Shown here: in pieces, positions 1 to 8,048 of the stretch | Numbering within the stretch: position 1 is the stretch's first letter | Layout of the letters: every line of letters starts with the position of its first letter | Assembly (NCBI GenBank): GCA_038148375.1 | Contig: JAYQVH010000013.1 | Span: 1 to 64,000, forward strand | Length of the DNA stretch: 64,000 nt | Direction of reading: 5' to 3' | Origin: CAWUEX02 sp038148375 | GTDB taxonomy: Bacteria > Pseudomonadota > Alphaproteobacteria > Rhodospirillales > Rhodospirillaceae | Position numbers and translations under genes: made by a program | The notes under the pieces: generated by a model | The model's input: only the letters and a program-made list of their open reading frames with translations | What the model was told of the DNA's origin: nothing | Databases searched by the model: none

Positions 1-178
1 CGGCCGGTGTTCTAAACGTCCCAGGCCACCCACGTTGGATTTACGGATCACGTAAAGAAAGCCCTGAAGAAATGAGGTTTTGAGCGTACCGTCATGGGGT
101 GCGCTCCGTTGACTTCATGCGGGCTTTGCCGCACATCATGTAGGTCTATTCGTCTTCCCCGGTGCAAAGGACACACGC
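1..178. other. Left-edge region without a clear gene
   Basis: A short open stretch ends in TGA at 73-75 and encodes HVGFTDHVKKALKK, which looks like a basic protein tail, but its frame is closed by TAA at 13-15 and has no start. It may be chance or the end of a frameshifted gene. Nothing else is recognised. Confidence 0.3.
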
Positions 179-799
179 ATGGCTCCGCCCGGTTATCTTC
201 TCGTTCTTGGACACTCGCTCGTGCCGGAAAAAATGGTGCGATATTCCGAGGCCTTGCCGCCGATTTACGAAAAATATGGCGGTTTCTACCTGGCCATCGG
301 TGGTCCGGGCCGCGGCGTCGAGCATTTGGAGGGTCCGTGGTTCGACCACTCGCTGGTGTTGGCCCAGTTTGCGGCGCCGGACGATGTGAGCAAATTCTGG
401 TATTCGCCGGAATATGAGGAAGCGAAAAAGCTGCGCAAGGACGGCGGTGAGTTCAACGTCTTCAAATTCGCTGGGAACGAAATTGACGCGCCGACCGGCG
501 AGCCTGCGTTTTTGGTCTCCGTTTATCGCGTCCTCGACGAAGACGCTTATGCGCCGCTGGCCCAGGCGGAGGCCGATAAACTTGCCAGGCGGGACATTCC
601 ATTCCTGCTCAAGGCAAAAGCCGATGACGCCGAGCGCTTGGAAGGCGACTTGAAGGATCACGATTTTTCCGTCGCGGCTTTTCCAACTCAGGCGGCGGCC
701 ACAAATTTCTGGAACGATCCGGCAAATGTAGAAATGCGGGCCAAACGGGCACAGTGTGCCGCCTTCAACACGTTCTTGATGCGCGGCCTGCGCCGCTGA
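179..799 (+). CDS. Duplicated DUF1330-like (dimeric alpha-beta barrel) protein
   Basis: 206-residue protein of unknown reaction. Residues 1-100 look like a DUF1330-type ferredoxin-like barrel domain, with the family-like stretch FWYSPEYEEAKKLR at 73-86. Residues about 104-206 look like a second, diverged copy with FWNDP near 174-178. Such domains are small cytosolic folds that dimerise, and a fused tandem would be a built-in dimer. No signal peptide is visible. The ATG is preceded by AAGGACAC as a ribosome site. The gene stands alone, 64 nt before the permease. The family assignment is by pattern only and the function is unknown. Confidence 0.6.
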   Translation: MAPPGYLLVLGHSLVPEKMVRYSEALPPIYEKYGGFYLAIGGPGRGVEHLEGPWFDHSLVLAQFAAPDDVSKFWYSPEYEEAKKLRKDGGEFNVFKFAGNEIDAPTGEPAFLVSVYRVLDEDAYAPLAQAEADKLARRDIPFLLKAKADDAERLEGDLKDHDFSVAAFPTQAAATNFWNDPANVEMRAKRAQCAAFNTFLMRGLRR

Positions 800-863
800 C
801 GCCGCTGGCACCGCGGCCGCACCATCGCGGGCGCTGCCGAGGTTTTCCCGGAGCGATTTTTTC

Positions 864-2651
864 GTGATTCTGACTGTCGATCAAATCTCTGCGTTCGCGA
901 TTCTCGGCGGCGTTCTGGTGTTCTTTATCGGCGGGTGGCTGCGCTACGACTTCGTCGCGTTTGGCGCATTGTTCGCCGCAGTGGCGACCGGACTGGTGCA
1001 GCCCGAGGGTGCGTTTGCCGGTTTCGGAAATCCCGCCGTCGTCACCGTGGCAATGGTGTTGATGATCAGCGAAGGTTTGCGCCAGTCCGGCGTCGTCGAC
1101 CTGCTTGCCGATTACGTTGTCCCGGAAACATCTAGTCCAACCATATTGATTGCTGTCCTCGCCGGCCTCGCCGCCGCTCTTTCAGGTGTCATGAACAATG
1201 TCGGGGCGCTGGCGCTGCTGATGCCTGTGGCGCTTCAGGCCGCGCGGCGGTCTGACATGTCCCCAGCGTTGTTGCTGATGCCGTTGTCTTTCGGCTCGAT
1301 CCTTGGCGGCATGACCACGTTGATTGGGACGCCGCCGAATATCCTGGTTTCAAACTATCGCGCCAGCGGTAACGGCGAGACTTTCGCCATGTTCGACTAT
1401 TCCTGGGTCGGTGTACCGGTCGCGTTGACCGGTGTCGCATTCATCGCGCTGATCGGCTGGCGTCTGATCCCCTCGGATCGAAAGTCCTCGGCGTCCGGTG
1501 ACGCTGTCTTCGACATCAAGGACTACATCACCGAAGTGCGCCTCAATGATGGCACGCCGCTGATCGGGAATTTCATGCTCGGCGCGATGGACGAGCTTTC
1601 GGAAATGGACGTCACCGTTGCCGGTTTGGTGCGCGGCGAACAGCACATTCCGAACCCGGGCATGACAGAGCGGTTGCGTGACGGCGACGTGCTGATCTTA
1701 AGCGGAGACGCGGAAGCCTTGGAAAAGGCGGTGGCGGACTTCAAGCTTGATCTGGTCGGTGAGAAAGAAATCGAGGACGAGGCGCTGAGCTCAGACAGAA
1801 TCAGCCTGATCGAAGCCGTGGTGACACCGGGCGCGCGCATAGCCGGGATGACAACGAAGGAAATCGGTCTGAGACGCCGGTACGGAGTCAATCTTCTCGC
1901 CGTGTCGCGTGAAGGTAAGCGGGCGATGACCCGGATGAATCAGCACCGCTTCCGCGCCGGAGACGTATTGCTGCTTCAGGGCGACGCCGATCAGGTCAAT
2001 GACTCGCTGGCGCGCCTTGGATGCCTGCCGCTAGCCAAACGATCCATCAGTGTTGGTCGCCGCCGCAGGGCGTTGTTTGCCTCCGCCGTGTTTGCGCTGG
2101 CGATTGGCGCTGCGGCCTTCAACCTCTTGCCGATAACCATCGCATTCGGCGTCGCGATTGCCGTGATGATCCTCGGCCGGATCGTTTCTCCGAGCCGTGC
2201 TTATGGCGCGATCGATTGGCCCGTGCTGGTACTGCTCGGCTGTATGATTCCCGTCGGCGATGCATTGGATCAAACAGGGGCCGCAGACGTGATCGCGTCC
2301 GGAATCGTTGCCTTGACCGATCAATTCCCGGTCTTCGTCGCGCTCGGTTTGGTGATGGTTGTGACCATGACTCTCTCCGACATCATGAATAACGCGGCGA
2401 CGGCTGTTGTCATGGCGCCGATCTCCGTGCAGATCGCCGAGCGGCTGGACAGCAATCCGGATACGTTCCTCATGTCCGTCGCCATCGGTGCGTCCTGCGC
2501 TTTCCTCACGCCGATCGGGCATCAGAACAACACATTGGTGATGGGGCCGGGCGGATACCACTTCGGTGACTATTGGCGCATGGGGTTGCCGCTCGAAATT
2601 CTGGTCGTCGCCGTATCCCTTCCGGTCCTGTTGATGGCCTGGCCGCTGTGA
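864..2651 (+). CDS. SLC13/DASS-family anion permease with two TrkA-C (RCK_C) domains
   Basis: 595-residue inner-membrane transporter. Two hydrophobic halves (about 1-200 and 400-595) flank two soluble RCK_C-like domains (about 205-290 and 300-385). Each half carries an Asn-rich hairpin motif, GVMNNVGALALLMP and LSDIMNNAATAVVMAP, and a substrate-site-like stretch, GTPPNILV and TPIGHQNN. This is the layout of CitT/SAC1-type sodium-coupled di- or tricarboxylate or sulfate permeases with cytosolic regulatory domains. The GTG start follows GGAG. The stop overlaps the bioM start (GTGA), so the gene is probably co-transcribed with the biotin transporter. The substrate cannot be read from the sequence. 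Confidence 0.85.
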   Translation: MILTVDQISAFAILGGVLVFFIGGWLRYDFVAFGALFAAVATGLVQPEGAFAGFGNPAVVTVAMVLMISEGLRQSGVVDLLADYVVPETSSPTILIAVLAGLAAALSGVMNNVGALALLMPVALQAARRSDMSPALLLMPLSFGSILGGMTTLIGTPPNILVSNYRASGNGETFAMFDYSWVGVPVALTGVAFIALIGWRLIPSDRKSSASGDAVFDIKDYITEVRLNDGTPLIGNFMLGAMDELSEMDVTVAGLVRGEQHIPNPGMTERLRDGDVLILSGDAEALEKAVADFKLDLVGEKEIEDEALSSDRISLIEAVVTPGARIAGMTTKEIGLRRRYGVNLLAVSREGKRAMTRMNQHRFRAGDVLLLQGDADQVNDSLARLGCLPLAKRSISVGRRRRALFASAVFALAIGAAAFNLLPITIAFGVAIAVMILGRIVSPSRAYGAIDWPVLVLLGCMIPVGDALDQTGAADVIASGIVALTDQFPVFVALGLVMVVTMTLSDIMNNAATAVVMAPISVQIAERLDSNPDTFLMSVAIGASCAFLTPIGHQNNTLVMGPGGYHFGDYWRMGLPLEILVVAVSLPVLLMAWPL

Positions 2652-3337
2652 GCTTCATCGTCGATCACGTCACCGTACGCTTCCAGTGTCGCATCGCACT
2701 AGACGACGTTTCGGCCGCACTGGACGAACGGCGCATCGCTGTCATAGGCGACAATGGCTCCGGTAAGAGCACGTTCGCCCGTGTGCTCAACGGCCTGATT
2801 TTACCGGACGAAGGCCGCGTCCTTGTCGATGGGCGCGATACCCTGACGATGGGCGATAAGATACGCGCTCACGTCGGGTTCTGTTTTCAAAACCCCGATA
2901 CCCAGCTTGTCATGCCGACTGTTGCGGAAGATCTCGCTCTTGGACTCAAACCGCTCAAGCTGGCGCCTGCTGATATTGAGCAGCGAGTTGAGGACACCTT
3001 GGACCGTTTCGAGATTGCCCACCTTGCGCAGCGCTCGGTTCATATGCTGTCCGGTGGGGAGAAGCAGCTTGTCGCTCTCGCCGGCGTGATGATCACGGCG
3101 CCGGACACGGTGATTTGCGATGAGCCGACGACGTTGCTCGACCGGCGCAATGCGGCCAATGTCTTGGCCGTTCTCAAAGATCTCGCCTGCCGTGTCATTC
3201 TCGTCACCCATGATCTCGGGCAAATCGCCGATTTCGACCGCGCAGTGTGGTTTCACGATGGCCTCATCGCCGCGGACGGTTCTCCGTCGGAGGTCGCCGC
3301 CGCCTACGAGAAGTCGTTGAGCGGTATCCGCGCATGA
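2648..3337 (+). CDS. bioM: Biotin ECF transporter ATPase BioM
   Basis: 229-residue cytosolic ABC ATPase of the energy-coupling-factor class. It shows Walker A GDNGSGKST (34-42), a Q-loop QNPDTQ (81-86), signature LSGGEKQ (134-140), Walker B VICDEP (155-160) and a switch His in VTHD. The start is the GTG that overlaps the upstream permease stop, because in-frame upstream codons lie inside the permease. It overlaps bioN by ATGA. With BioN as coupling protein and BioY as the biotin-binding component it forms the BioMNY importer. Only one ATPase gene is present, as usual for BioMNY, so it would act as a homodimer. Confidence 0.9.
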   Translation: MSFIVDHVTVRFQCRIALDDVSAALDERRIAVIGDNGSGKSTFARVLNGLILPDEGRVLVDGRDTLTMGDKIRAHVGFCFQNPDTQLVMPTVAEDLALGLKPLKLAPADIEQRVEDTLDRFEIAHLAQRSVHMLSGGEKQLVALAGVMITAPDTVICDEPTTLLDRRNAANVLAVLKDLACRVILVTHDLGQIADFDRAVWFHDGLIAADGSPSEVAAAYEKSLSGIRA

Positions 3338-3951
3338 TCACGGGCCTCTACATTCCGGGCGACAGTCTGCTGCACCGCTGTCCAGCCGGGGTGAAGCTGA
3401 TCGCGCTTGTCCTGATCGGCATCGGCCTGATCGCCATCGACAACCTGTTTCTTTTGTGTGCACTCGCGGTTGTTGTCGCCGCCAGCTATTCGGCGTTCGC
3501 AGGACTGGGTGTGGCGCCGGTGTGGCAGGCGACACGCGCGGTACTGGTCTGGCTCGCATTGATCGTTCTGGCGCAAGCCTTATTGGCCGGTGTAGAGGCG
3601 GCAGCGGAAACCGTCGTGCGTCTGCTCATCCTGATCTGGAGCGCGGCGCTGGTGAGCTACACCTCTCGCCTGAGCGATATGGCGGCCGTGTTGGAGCGCG
3701 GTCTGGCCGCGTTCAAACCGCTCGGCGTCCAACCGGAAAAAACAGCTTTCATGATCGCGTTAACGCTGCGGCTGGTTCCGGCGATTTTTGCCATCGCCCG
3801 GGACGTGCGTGACGCGCAGCGGGCGCGGGGTGTGGATGCAAGCGTGGTGACGGCTATCGTGCCCGCATTGACGCGAATCATGGCCCACGCCGACGCGGTA
3901 TCCGACGCTCTGACGGCACGCGGATATGAACGGTGGGACACGGCGCCATGA
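3334..3951 (+). CDS. bioN: Biotin ECF transporter transmembrane coupling protein BioN
   Basis: 205-residue CbiQ/EcfT-type membrane protein. The N-terminal half has four to five hydrophobic segments. The cytosolic coupling region carries two Ala-Arg-Gly motifs (in RDAQRARGVDASV and DALTARGYE), the known contacts to the ATPase grooves. The ATG overlaps the bioM stop, and its own stop overlaps the bioY start (ATGA again), so translation of the three genes is coupled. An in-frame upstream start at 3247 was rejected because it lies within bioM. Confidence 0.88.
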   Translation: MITGLYIPGDSLLHRCPAGVKLIALVLIGIGLIAIDNLFLLCALAVVVAASYSAFAGLGVAPVWQATRAVLVWLALIVLAQALLAGVEAAAETVVRLLILIWSAALVSYTSRLSDMAAVLERGLAAFKPLGVQPEKTAFMIALTLRLVPAIFAIARDVRDAQRARGVDASVVTAIVPALTRIMAHADAVSDALTARGYERWDTAP

Positions 3952-4481
3952 CCGCGCGCGATACCGTCCTCATCGCCACCTTCGCGGCATTGACCGCGGT
4001 TCTCGGGCTGTTACCGCCGCTGCCTGTCCCTCTGGTCCCCGTTCCGATCACCGCCCAGACGATGGGAGTCATGCTGGCCGGTCTCATGATCGGTCCGCGC
4101 CGGGGCGGATTGGCTATGCTCTTGCTTCTTGGCGTCGTTGCGTTGGGCATCCCACTGCTGGCCGGCGGACGCGGCGGGCTCGCTGTCTTCGCGGGGCCGA
4201 GCGCGGGCTACCTGATCGGCTGGCCGATCGGCGCTTTTGTCACCGGCATGCTGGCCCGTGGCGCGACCTCACCGGCGCCCCTGTTTGCGGCGTGCCTCGC
4301 CGGAGGGATCGGTGTCGTCTATGCGTGTGGGATTCCCGGCGTGGCGCTGATCTCGGGGATATCCGTGCCGACGGCGGCGTTGGCGTCGGCCGCCTTCCTG
4401 CCTGGCGATTTGATCAAAGCGGGTGTGGCAACCGCTGTCGCTGTGACACTGCGGCGTGCCTATCCGCGTCTGACGCCGTAG
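3948..4481 (+). CDS. bioY: Biotin transporter substrate-binding subunit BioY
   Basis: 177-residue S-component with about six hydrophobic segments. Family-typical stretches are PVPITAQTMGVMLAGLMIGP near the N-terminus and FAGPSAGYLIGWPIGAF in the middle. BioY binds biotin in the membrane and docks on the BioMN module. The ATG at the ATGA overlap with bioN is preferred over the GTG 15 nt upstream. I did not identify a BioR- or BirA-type operator, but upstream of bioM there is only the permease, so any operator would have to lie before 864. Confidence 0.92.
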   Translation: MTARDTVLIATFAALTAVLGLLPPLPVPLVPVPITAQTMGVMLAGLMIGPRRGGLAMLLLLGVVALGIPLLAGGRGGLAVFAGPSAGYLIGWPIGAFVTGMLARGATSPAPLFAACLAGGIGVVYACGIPGVALISGISVPTAALASAAFLPGDLIKAGVATAVAVTLRRAYPRLTP

Positions 4482-4491
4482 ACCGCCTGCG

Positions 4492-5979
4492 ATGACTGAT
4501 AACGGCGTCCTGCATTCAGGATTTCTCCGGGCCGCAGCCCTGCATCCCGATAAAACGGCGCTGGTCTGCGGGGAAGTGGCGGTGTCGTTTGCCGACGTTG
4601 AAAGGCGCGCCAATGGTATCGCTGCCGCGCTAGATGCACGTCTGGCGCGCCGGGTCGCGATTTGTCTGCCGAACGGGCCGCATGTGATCGACACGTTCTT
4701 CGGTACTGTCATGGCCGGGGCCTGTGTCATGTTGTGCGATCCGGCCTGGCCGTCCGCTCTGCTCAAGAGCTTGATCGCCGAGCACGCGCCCAACATTGTG
4801 ATCGCGGAGAACGAAATTCTCGATAGCGTCGCGGATGTCATCGAGGAAGACGTGCGGTGGTCGCCTGAGCAAGTCGAGACACTTGCGGCCAAGGGTGATA
4901 CCGGCGCCGCGCTGCGGTCCGTGCCCTGTCCCGACTCGCCGTTTCTGATCGGCTTCACGTCCGGATCGAGCGGGCGGCCCAAGGCGTTCATCCGGTCCCA
5001 TGCCACATGGGTGGAAAGTTTCGCTATGAGCGCCCAGGAACTCGGCACGGACGCAAACAGCGTCGTAGTTGCGCCCGGACCTTTAAGTCATGGCCTGTCG
5101 TTGTATGCGGTCATTGAAACCTTGTGCGCCGGAGGGATGGCGGTGATCCAGCCGCACTTCGACGCGCCTCTCGTCTATGCCGCGGTCGCGGTACGCGAAG
5201 CGACCACGCTGGTGGTGGTGCCGGCGATGCTGGACGTGTTGCTGGAACTGGCCGCGCCGGAAACCTGCGCCAGTGTTTCGGGGATTGTCACCGCCGGGGC
5301 CAAGCTTTCGCCGGCCCTGCGCCAGCAGGCGCATGCGCGCTTTCCCAATGCGGACATCATCGAATACTACGGCGCGTCGGAGTTGAGTTTCGTCACCGTC
5401 GCCAAGGGCCGGGAGAATCCGCCGCCCGCCTCGGTCGGCCGCGCCTTCGCCGGGGTCGAGCTCGACGTCCGTGACGAAACAGGTTCAAGCCTCCCACCGA
5501 ACACGACCGGAACCGTGTGGGTGCGCAGCGCAATGGTGTGTACCGGCTATGTCGGTGAGACCGACGGTAGCGGGATGAGGACCGCGGGCGACTGGGCTAC
5601 GGTCGGCGATCTTGGTCACACAGACGCAAACGGTTTTCTATATCTCGACGGCCGGGAGGGGTCGGCCATCACCTCGGCTGGCTACACGGTCTATCCGTCG
5701 GCCATCGAAGCGGCGCTGCTGTCCAGCCCCGACGTCGCCGACGCGGTTGTCATTGGCTTGCCCCACGCCAGGTGGGGGGAGGTCATCGCCGCTGCCGTGG
5801 TTCCCGTGGCCGGTCGCACGCTCCACACAGAAACGCTGTCGGCACACTGCCACGCGGTTCTCGAACCTTATGCCTGTCCTCGCCGTTGGGCCGTTGTGGA
5901 CGGGTTTGCCCGTACGCAAAGCGGCAAGCCGGTGCGTGACGGCATTGCGGACCTGTTCGCGAACGACTCAGATGTTTAG
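4492..5979 (+). CDS. AMP-forming acyl-CoA ligase linked to the biotin transporter
   Basis: 495-residue ANL-superfamily enzyme that would activate a carboxylate with ATP and join it to CoA. It has the P-loop-like motif FTSGSSGRPKAF near 153-164, YYGASELS near 291-298, the hinge region GDLGHTDANGFLYLDGREG near 373-391, and the C-terminal catalytic Lys in TQSGKPVRDG. It starts 10 nt after bioY. A ligase of this type beside bioY is known elsewhere (yhfT next to yhfU/bioY in Bacillus). The neighbouring dicarboxylate-type permease makes a pimelate- or fatty-acid-related role attractive, but that is inference. Its stop overlaps the convergent gene's stop. Confidence 0.82.
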   Translation: MTDNGVLHSGFLRAAALHPDKTALVCGEVAVSFADVERRANGIAAALDARLARRVAICLPNGPHVIDTFFGTVMAGACVMLCDPAWPSALLKSLIAEHAPNIVIAENEILDSVADVIEEDVRWSPEQVETLAAKGDTGAALRSVPCPDSPFLIGFTSGSSGRPKAFIRSHATWVESFAMSAQELGTDANSVVVAPGPLSHGLSLYAVIETLCAGGMAVIQPHFDAPLVYAAVAVREATTLVVVPAMLDVLLELAAPETCASVSGIVTAGAKLSPALRQQAHARFPNADIIEYYGASELSFVTVAKGRENPPPASVGRAFAGVELDVRDETGSSLPPNTTGTVWVRSAMVCTGYVGETDGSGMRTAGDWATVGDLGHTDANGFLYLDGREGSAITSAGYTVYPSAIEAALLSSPDVADAVVIGLPHARWGEVIAAAVVPVAGRTLHTETLSAHCHAVLEPYACPRRWAVVDGFARTQSGKPVRDGIADLFANDSDV

Positions 5980-6716
5980 AACGTGGAGCGTGCCCATTGA
6001 CCGGCACCGCGTTCGCACAATGTGCCCTGGGCCTCCACGGTTTCGCCACCGCGTGAAATGGTCTGTGTGAAATCACGGCAGCGCATCGTCCCGAACGTAT
6101 GTTCGCTCTTCACCGTGACCGAGCCGGATACGCCTTCGTAGGTCCAGTCAATGATTTCACCGATCTCGCCGTCGAGCGCGACGCGCTGGGCTGCGTTTTG
6201 CAGGCCGAGCTGGTCGTCGGTCAATGTGGTCAGGATTTCGGGTGGAAGAATGCTGTAGGCCGCCTGGGTGGCTGCCATGCTTTGCTGGTAGGTGCGCAAA
6301 GAGTTGATTTGATCTTCGCTGAGCCGGACCTGCTGCGACTGCGCAATCGGGGCTGCCGCAGGTGCTTGGAGAGTCTGCGGCGCGTAATAACTCGAGCGCG
6401 GTGTCACCGCGCGATTACCTAGCCCGCCGGGACGGTAACGTGGGGTGCGCACCTGCAGCGGCGGCTGATAACTGAAGTTGTTCAATCTATTGAGGCCGCG
6501 GTTGACCGATGTGTTGACTTGCCCCAGTCCGCGCGACACTTGCGTACTGAGCTGGTTCACGCTGCGCGACACCTGGGAGTTTAAAACGTTTAGGCTGTTG
6601 GTGATTGGCGCGGGATTGACGCGCACACCCAGCTGCGCGTCCGCAGGCGGTGCAACCGCCACAACCAGTCCGCAGGCAAGTACGGCAAGTCCAGCAGTGG
6701 GTGCGAACTTGAACAT
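5976..6716 (-). CDS. Secreted protein with C-terminal 17-kDa-surface-antigen-like domain
   Basis: 246 residues from the ATG at 6716. A clear signal peptide ends at ADAQ (about residue 27), and the ORF's earlier in-frame start would spoil it. The middle is a low-complexity stretch rich in Asn, Ser and Arg-Gly (about 35-110). The C-terminus (about 175-246) has the spaced pattern CRDFTQT...GTLC...W, like the 17-kDa surface antigen domain of Rickettsia and relatives, where two Cys and aromatic residues are conserved. It is probably periplasmic or outer-membrane associated. There is no lipobox Cys after the signal. Function unknown. Confidence 0.65.
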   Translation of the reverse strand: MFKFAPTAGLAVLACGLVVAVAPPADAQLGVRVNPAPITNSLNVLNSQVSRSVNQLSTQVSRGLGQVNTSVNRGLNRLNNFSYQPPLQVRTPRYRPGGLGNRAVTPRSSYYAPQTLQAPAAAPIAQSQQVRLSEDQINSLRTYQQSMAATQAAYSILPPEILTTLTDDQLGLQNAAQRVALDGEIGEIIDWTYEGVSGSVTVKSEHTFGTMRCRDFTQTISRGGETVEAQGTLCERGAGQWARSTF

Positions 6717-6753
6717 GACCACACTATACCGGCAGCGCGGTCGCGGCTGAACC

Positions 6754-7221
6754 TTAAAGACTCTTCGTGAATTCCGGATCGACATTCCGCGTATACACGG
6801 TTTTCAGATAGGGCAGAGCGCCAAGCGGTGATTCCACCCAATGGCAGAACCGCCAGCCCTCCGCCGTCTTGCGCACCATGGCGGAGACGCGCACATCGAG
6901 GCCGAGCGGCGCGTCTTCCATGCCTTTCACCAGACCATCCCAGTGCATCATGAAATTCATCGCGGCGATATCGTCGCTGAGCAGCTTGCACTTGAGGTCC
7001 CAAGTGCGCACGGCGAACTTCAGCAGAATGGTCTCGGCTTCCCGCCAATATGGTTCGATGGCGTCCCAGCCGTACATCGGGTTCACGATTTCCTCGGCAA
7101 TGTAGAAAGGCTCCGTCTCAGCGGGGTCCCACAACTGGCGCAACTCCGTCGGTTTGATGCGCCGCCAGCGGTCGCAAAATTTGCCCAGCAAGTGCTCTAA
7201 CTCTGACTCCAGTGTGCTCAC
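6754..7221 (-). CDS. SnoaL/NTF2-like fold protein
   Basis: 155 residues starting at a GTG (7221) preceded by AGGAGAG. The longer ORF from 7365 would run into the divergent response-regulator start region and is not family-like. The sequence resembles DUF4440/SnoaL-like cone-shaped proteins: a helical N-terminus (STLESELEHLLGKFCDRW), a mid-region GWDAIEPYWREAE, and late beta strands with RVSAMVRKTAEGWRFCHWVES. Such folds act as small isomerases, hydrolases or binding proteins, and the catalytic residues cannot be assigned here. It lies divergent from the two-component system. Confidence 0.6.
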   Translation of the reverse strand: MSTLESELEHLLGKFCDRWRRIKPTELRQLWDPAETEPFYIAEEIVNPMYGWDAIEPYWREAETILLKFAVRTWDLKCKLLSDDIAAMNFMMHWDGLVKGMEDAPLGLDVRVSAMVRKTAEGWRFCHWVESPLGALPYLKTVYTRNVDPEFTKSL

Positions 7222-7367
7222 GGTTTGCTCTCCTGCCGACGGTGTGGGCCAAGACCCTACATGAAAACAATATAATGCGCGCCAGCACCACTTTATGGTT
7301 TTATGACGCCTAAGCGAAGCCGCGCGGCCGACCGAGCCTCGTTCCGGCAGATAAAGGCAGTTCATTG

Positions 7368-8045
7368 ATGCGTGTGCTTGTTGTTGAAGATGACCTAAAG
7401 ACGGCTGGTTTCATTACCAAAGGCCTGCAAGAGTCCGGCTATGTCGTCGACCACGCCGAGGACGGCGATAAAGCCCTCGACCTCGCTCTGGGCGGCTCGT
7501 ACGACGTCATGATTGTCGACCGCATGCTGCCGGGGACCAACGGCGTCAAGGTGGTCGAAACCGTGCGCGGTGAGGGCATCGACACGCCTGTCTTGTTTCT
7601 CAGCGCGCTTGGTGAAGTTGAGGACCGCGTCGAAGGCTTGAAAGCCGGCGGGGATGACTATTTGGTCAAGCCGTTCGCGATGAGCGAACTGCTGGCCCGG
7701 CTCGAAGCGCTGATGCGCCGCGGCCGCGGTCAAAGCGAACAGACGCACCTTTCTGTCGGCGATCTGGAAATGGACATTCTGGCGCGCAAGGTCGTCCGCC
7801 AGGGTAAACGGGTTTATCTTCATCCCCGGGAATTCAAGTTGCTCGAGTACCTCATGCGCCATGCGGGCCAGGTTGTCACCCGGACGATGCTGCTGGAGAA
7901 CGTCTGGGAGTATCACTTCGATCCGCAAACCAACGTGATCGACGTCCACATCAGCCGTTTGCGGCAGAAGATCGACAAGCCGTTTGACACACCTATTCTG
8001 CAGACCGTGAGGGGTGCCGGGTACAAACTTGACCTTGCGGACTAA
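7368..8045 (+). CDS. OmpR/PhoB-family response regulator
   Basis: 225 residues. The receiver domain (1-115) has the acidic pair at 8-9, phospho-acceptor Asp51 in VDRMLPG, and Lys101 in LVKPF. The C-terminal winged helix (about 128-225) contains LHPREFKLLEYLMRH and VDVHISRLRQKID, typical of the QseB/PmrA/CusR branch. ATG 7368 is chosen over TTG 7365. It is followed 3 nt later by a sensor kinase, so the two form one operon and a cognate pair. The target genes are unknown; the adhesin gene lies immediately downstream of the pair on the same strand. Confidence 0.92.
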   Translation: MRVLVVEDDLKTAGFITKGLQESGYVVDHAEDGDKALDLALGGSYDVMIVDRMLPGTNGVKVVETVRGEGIDTPVLFLSALGEVEDRVEGLKAGGDDYLVKPFAMSELLARLEALMRRGRGQSEQTHLSVGDLEMDILARKVVRQGKRVYLHPREFKLLEYLMRHAGQVVTRTMLLENVWEYHFDPQTNVIDVHISRLRQKIDKPFDTPILQTVRGAGYKLDLAD

Positions 8046-8048
8046 ACC

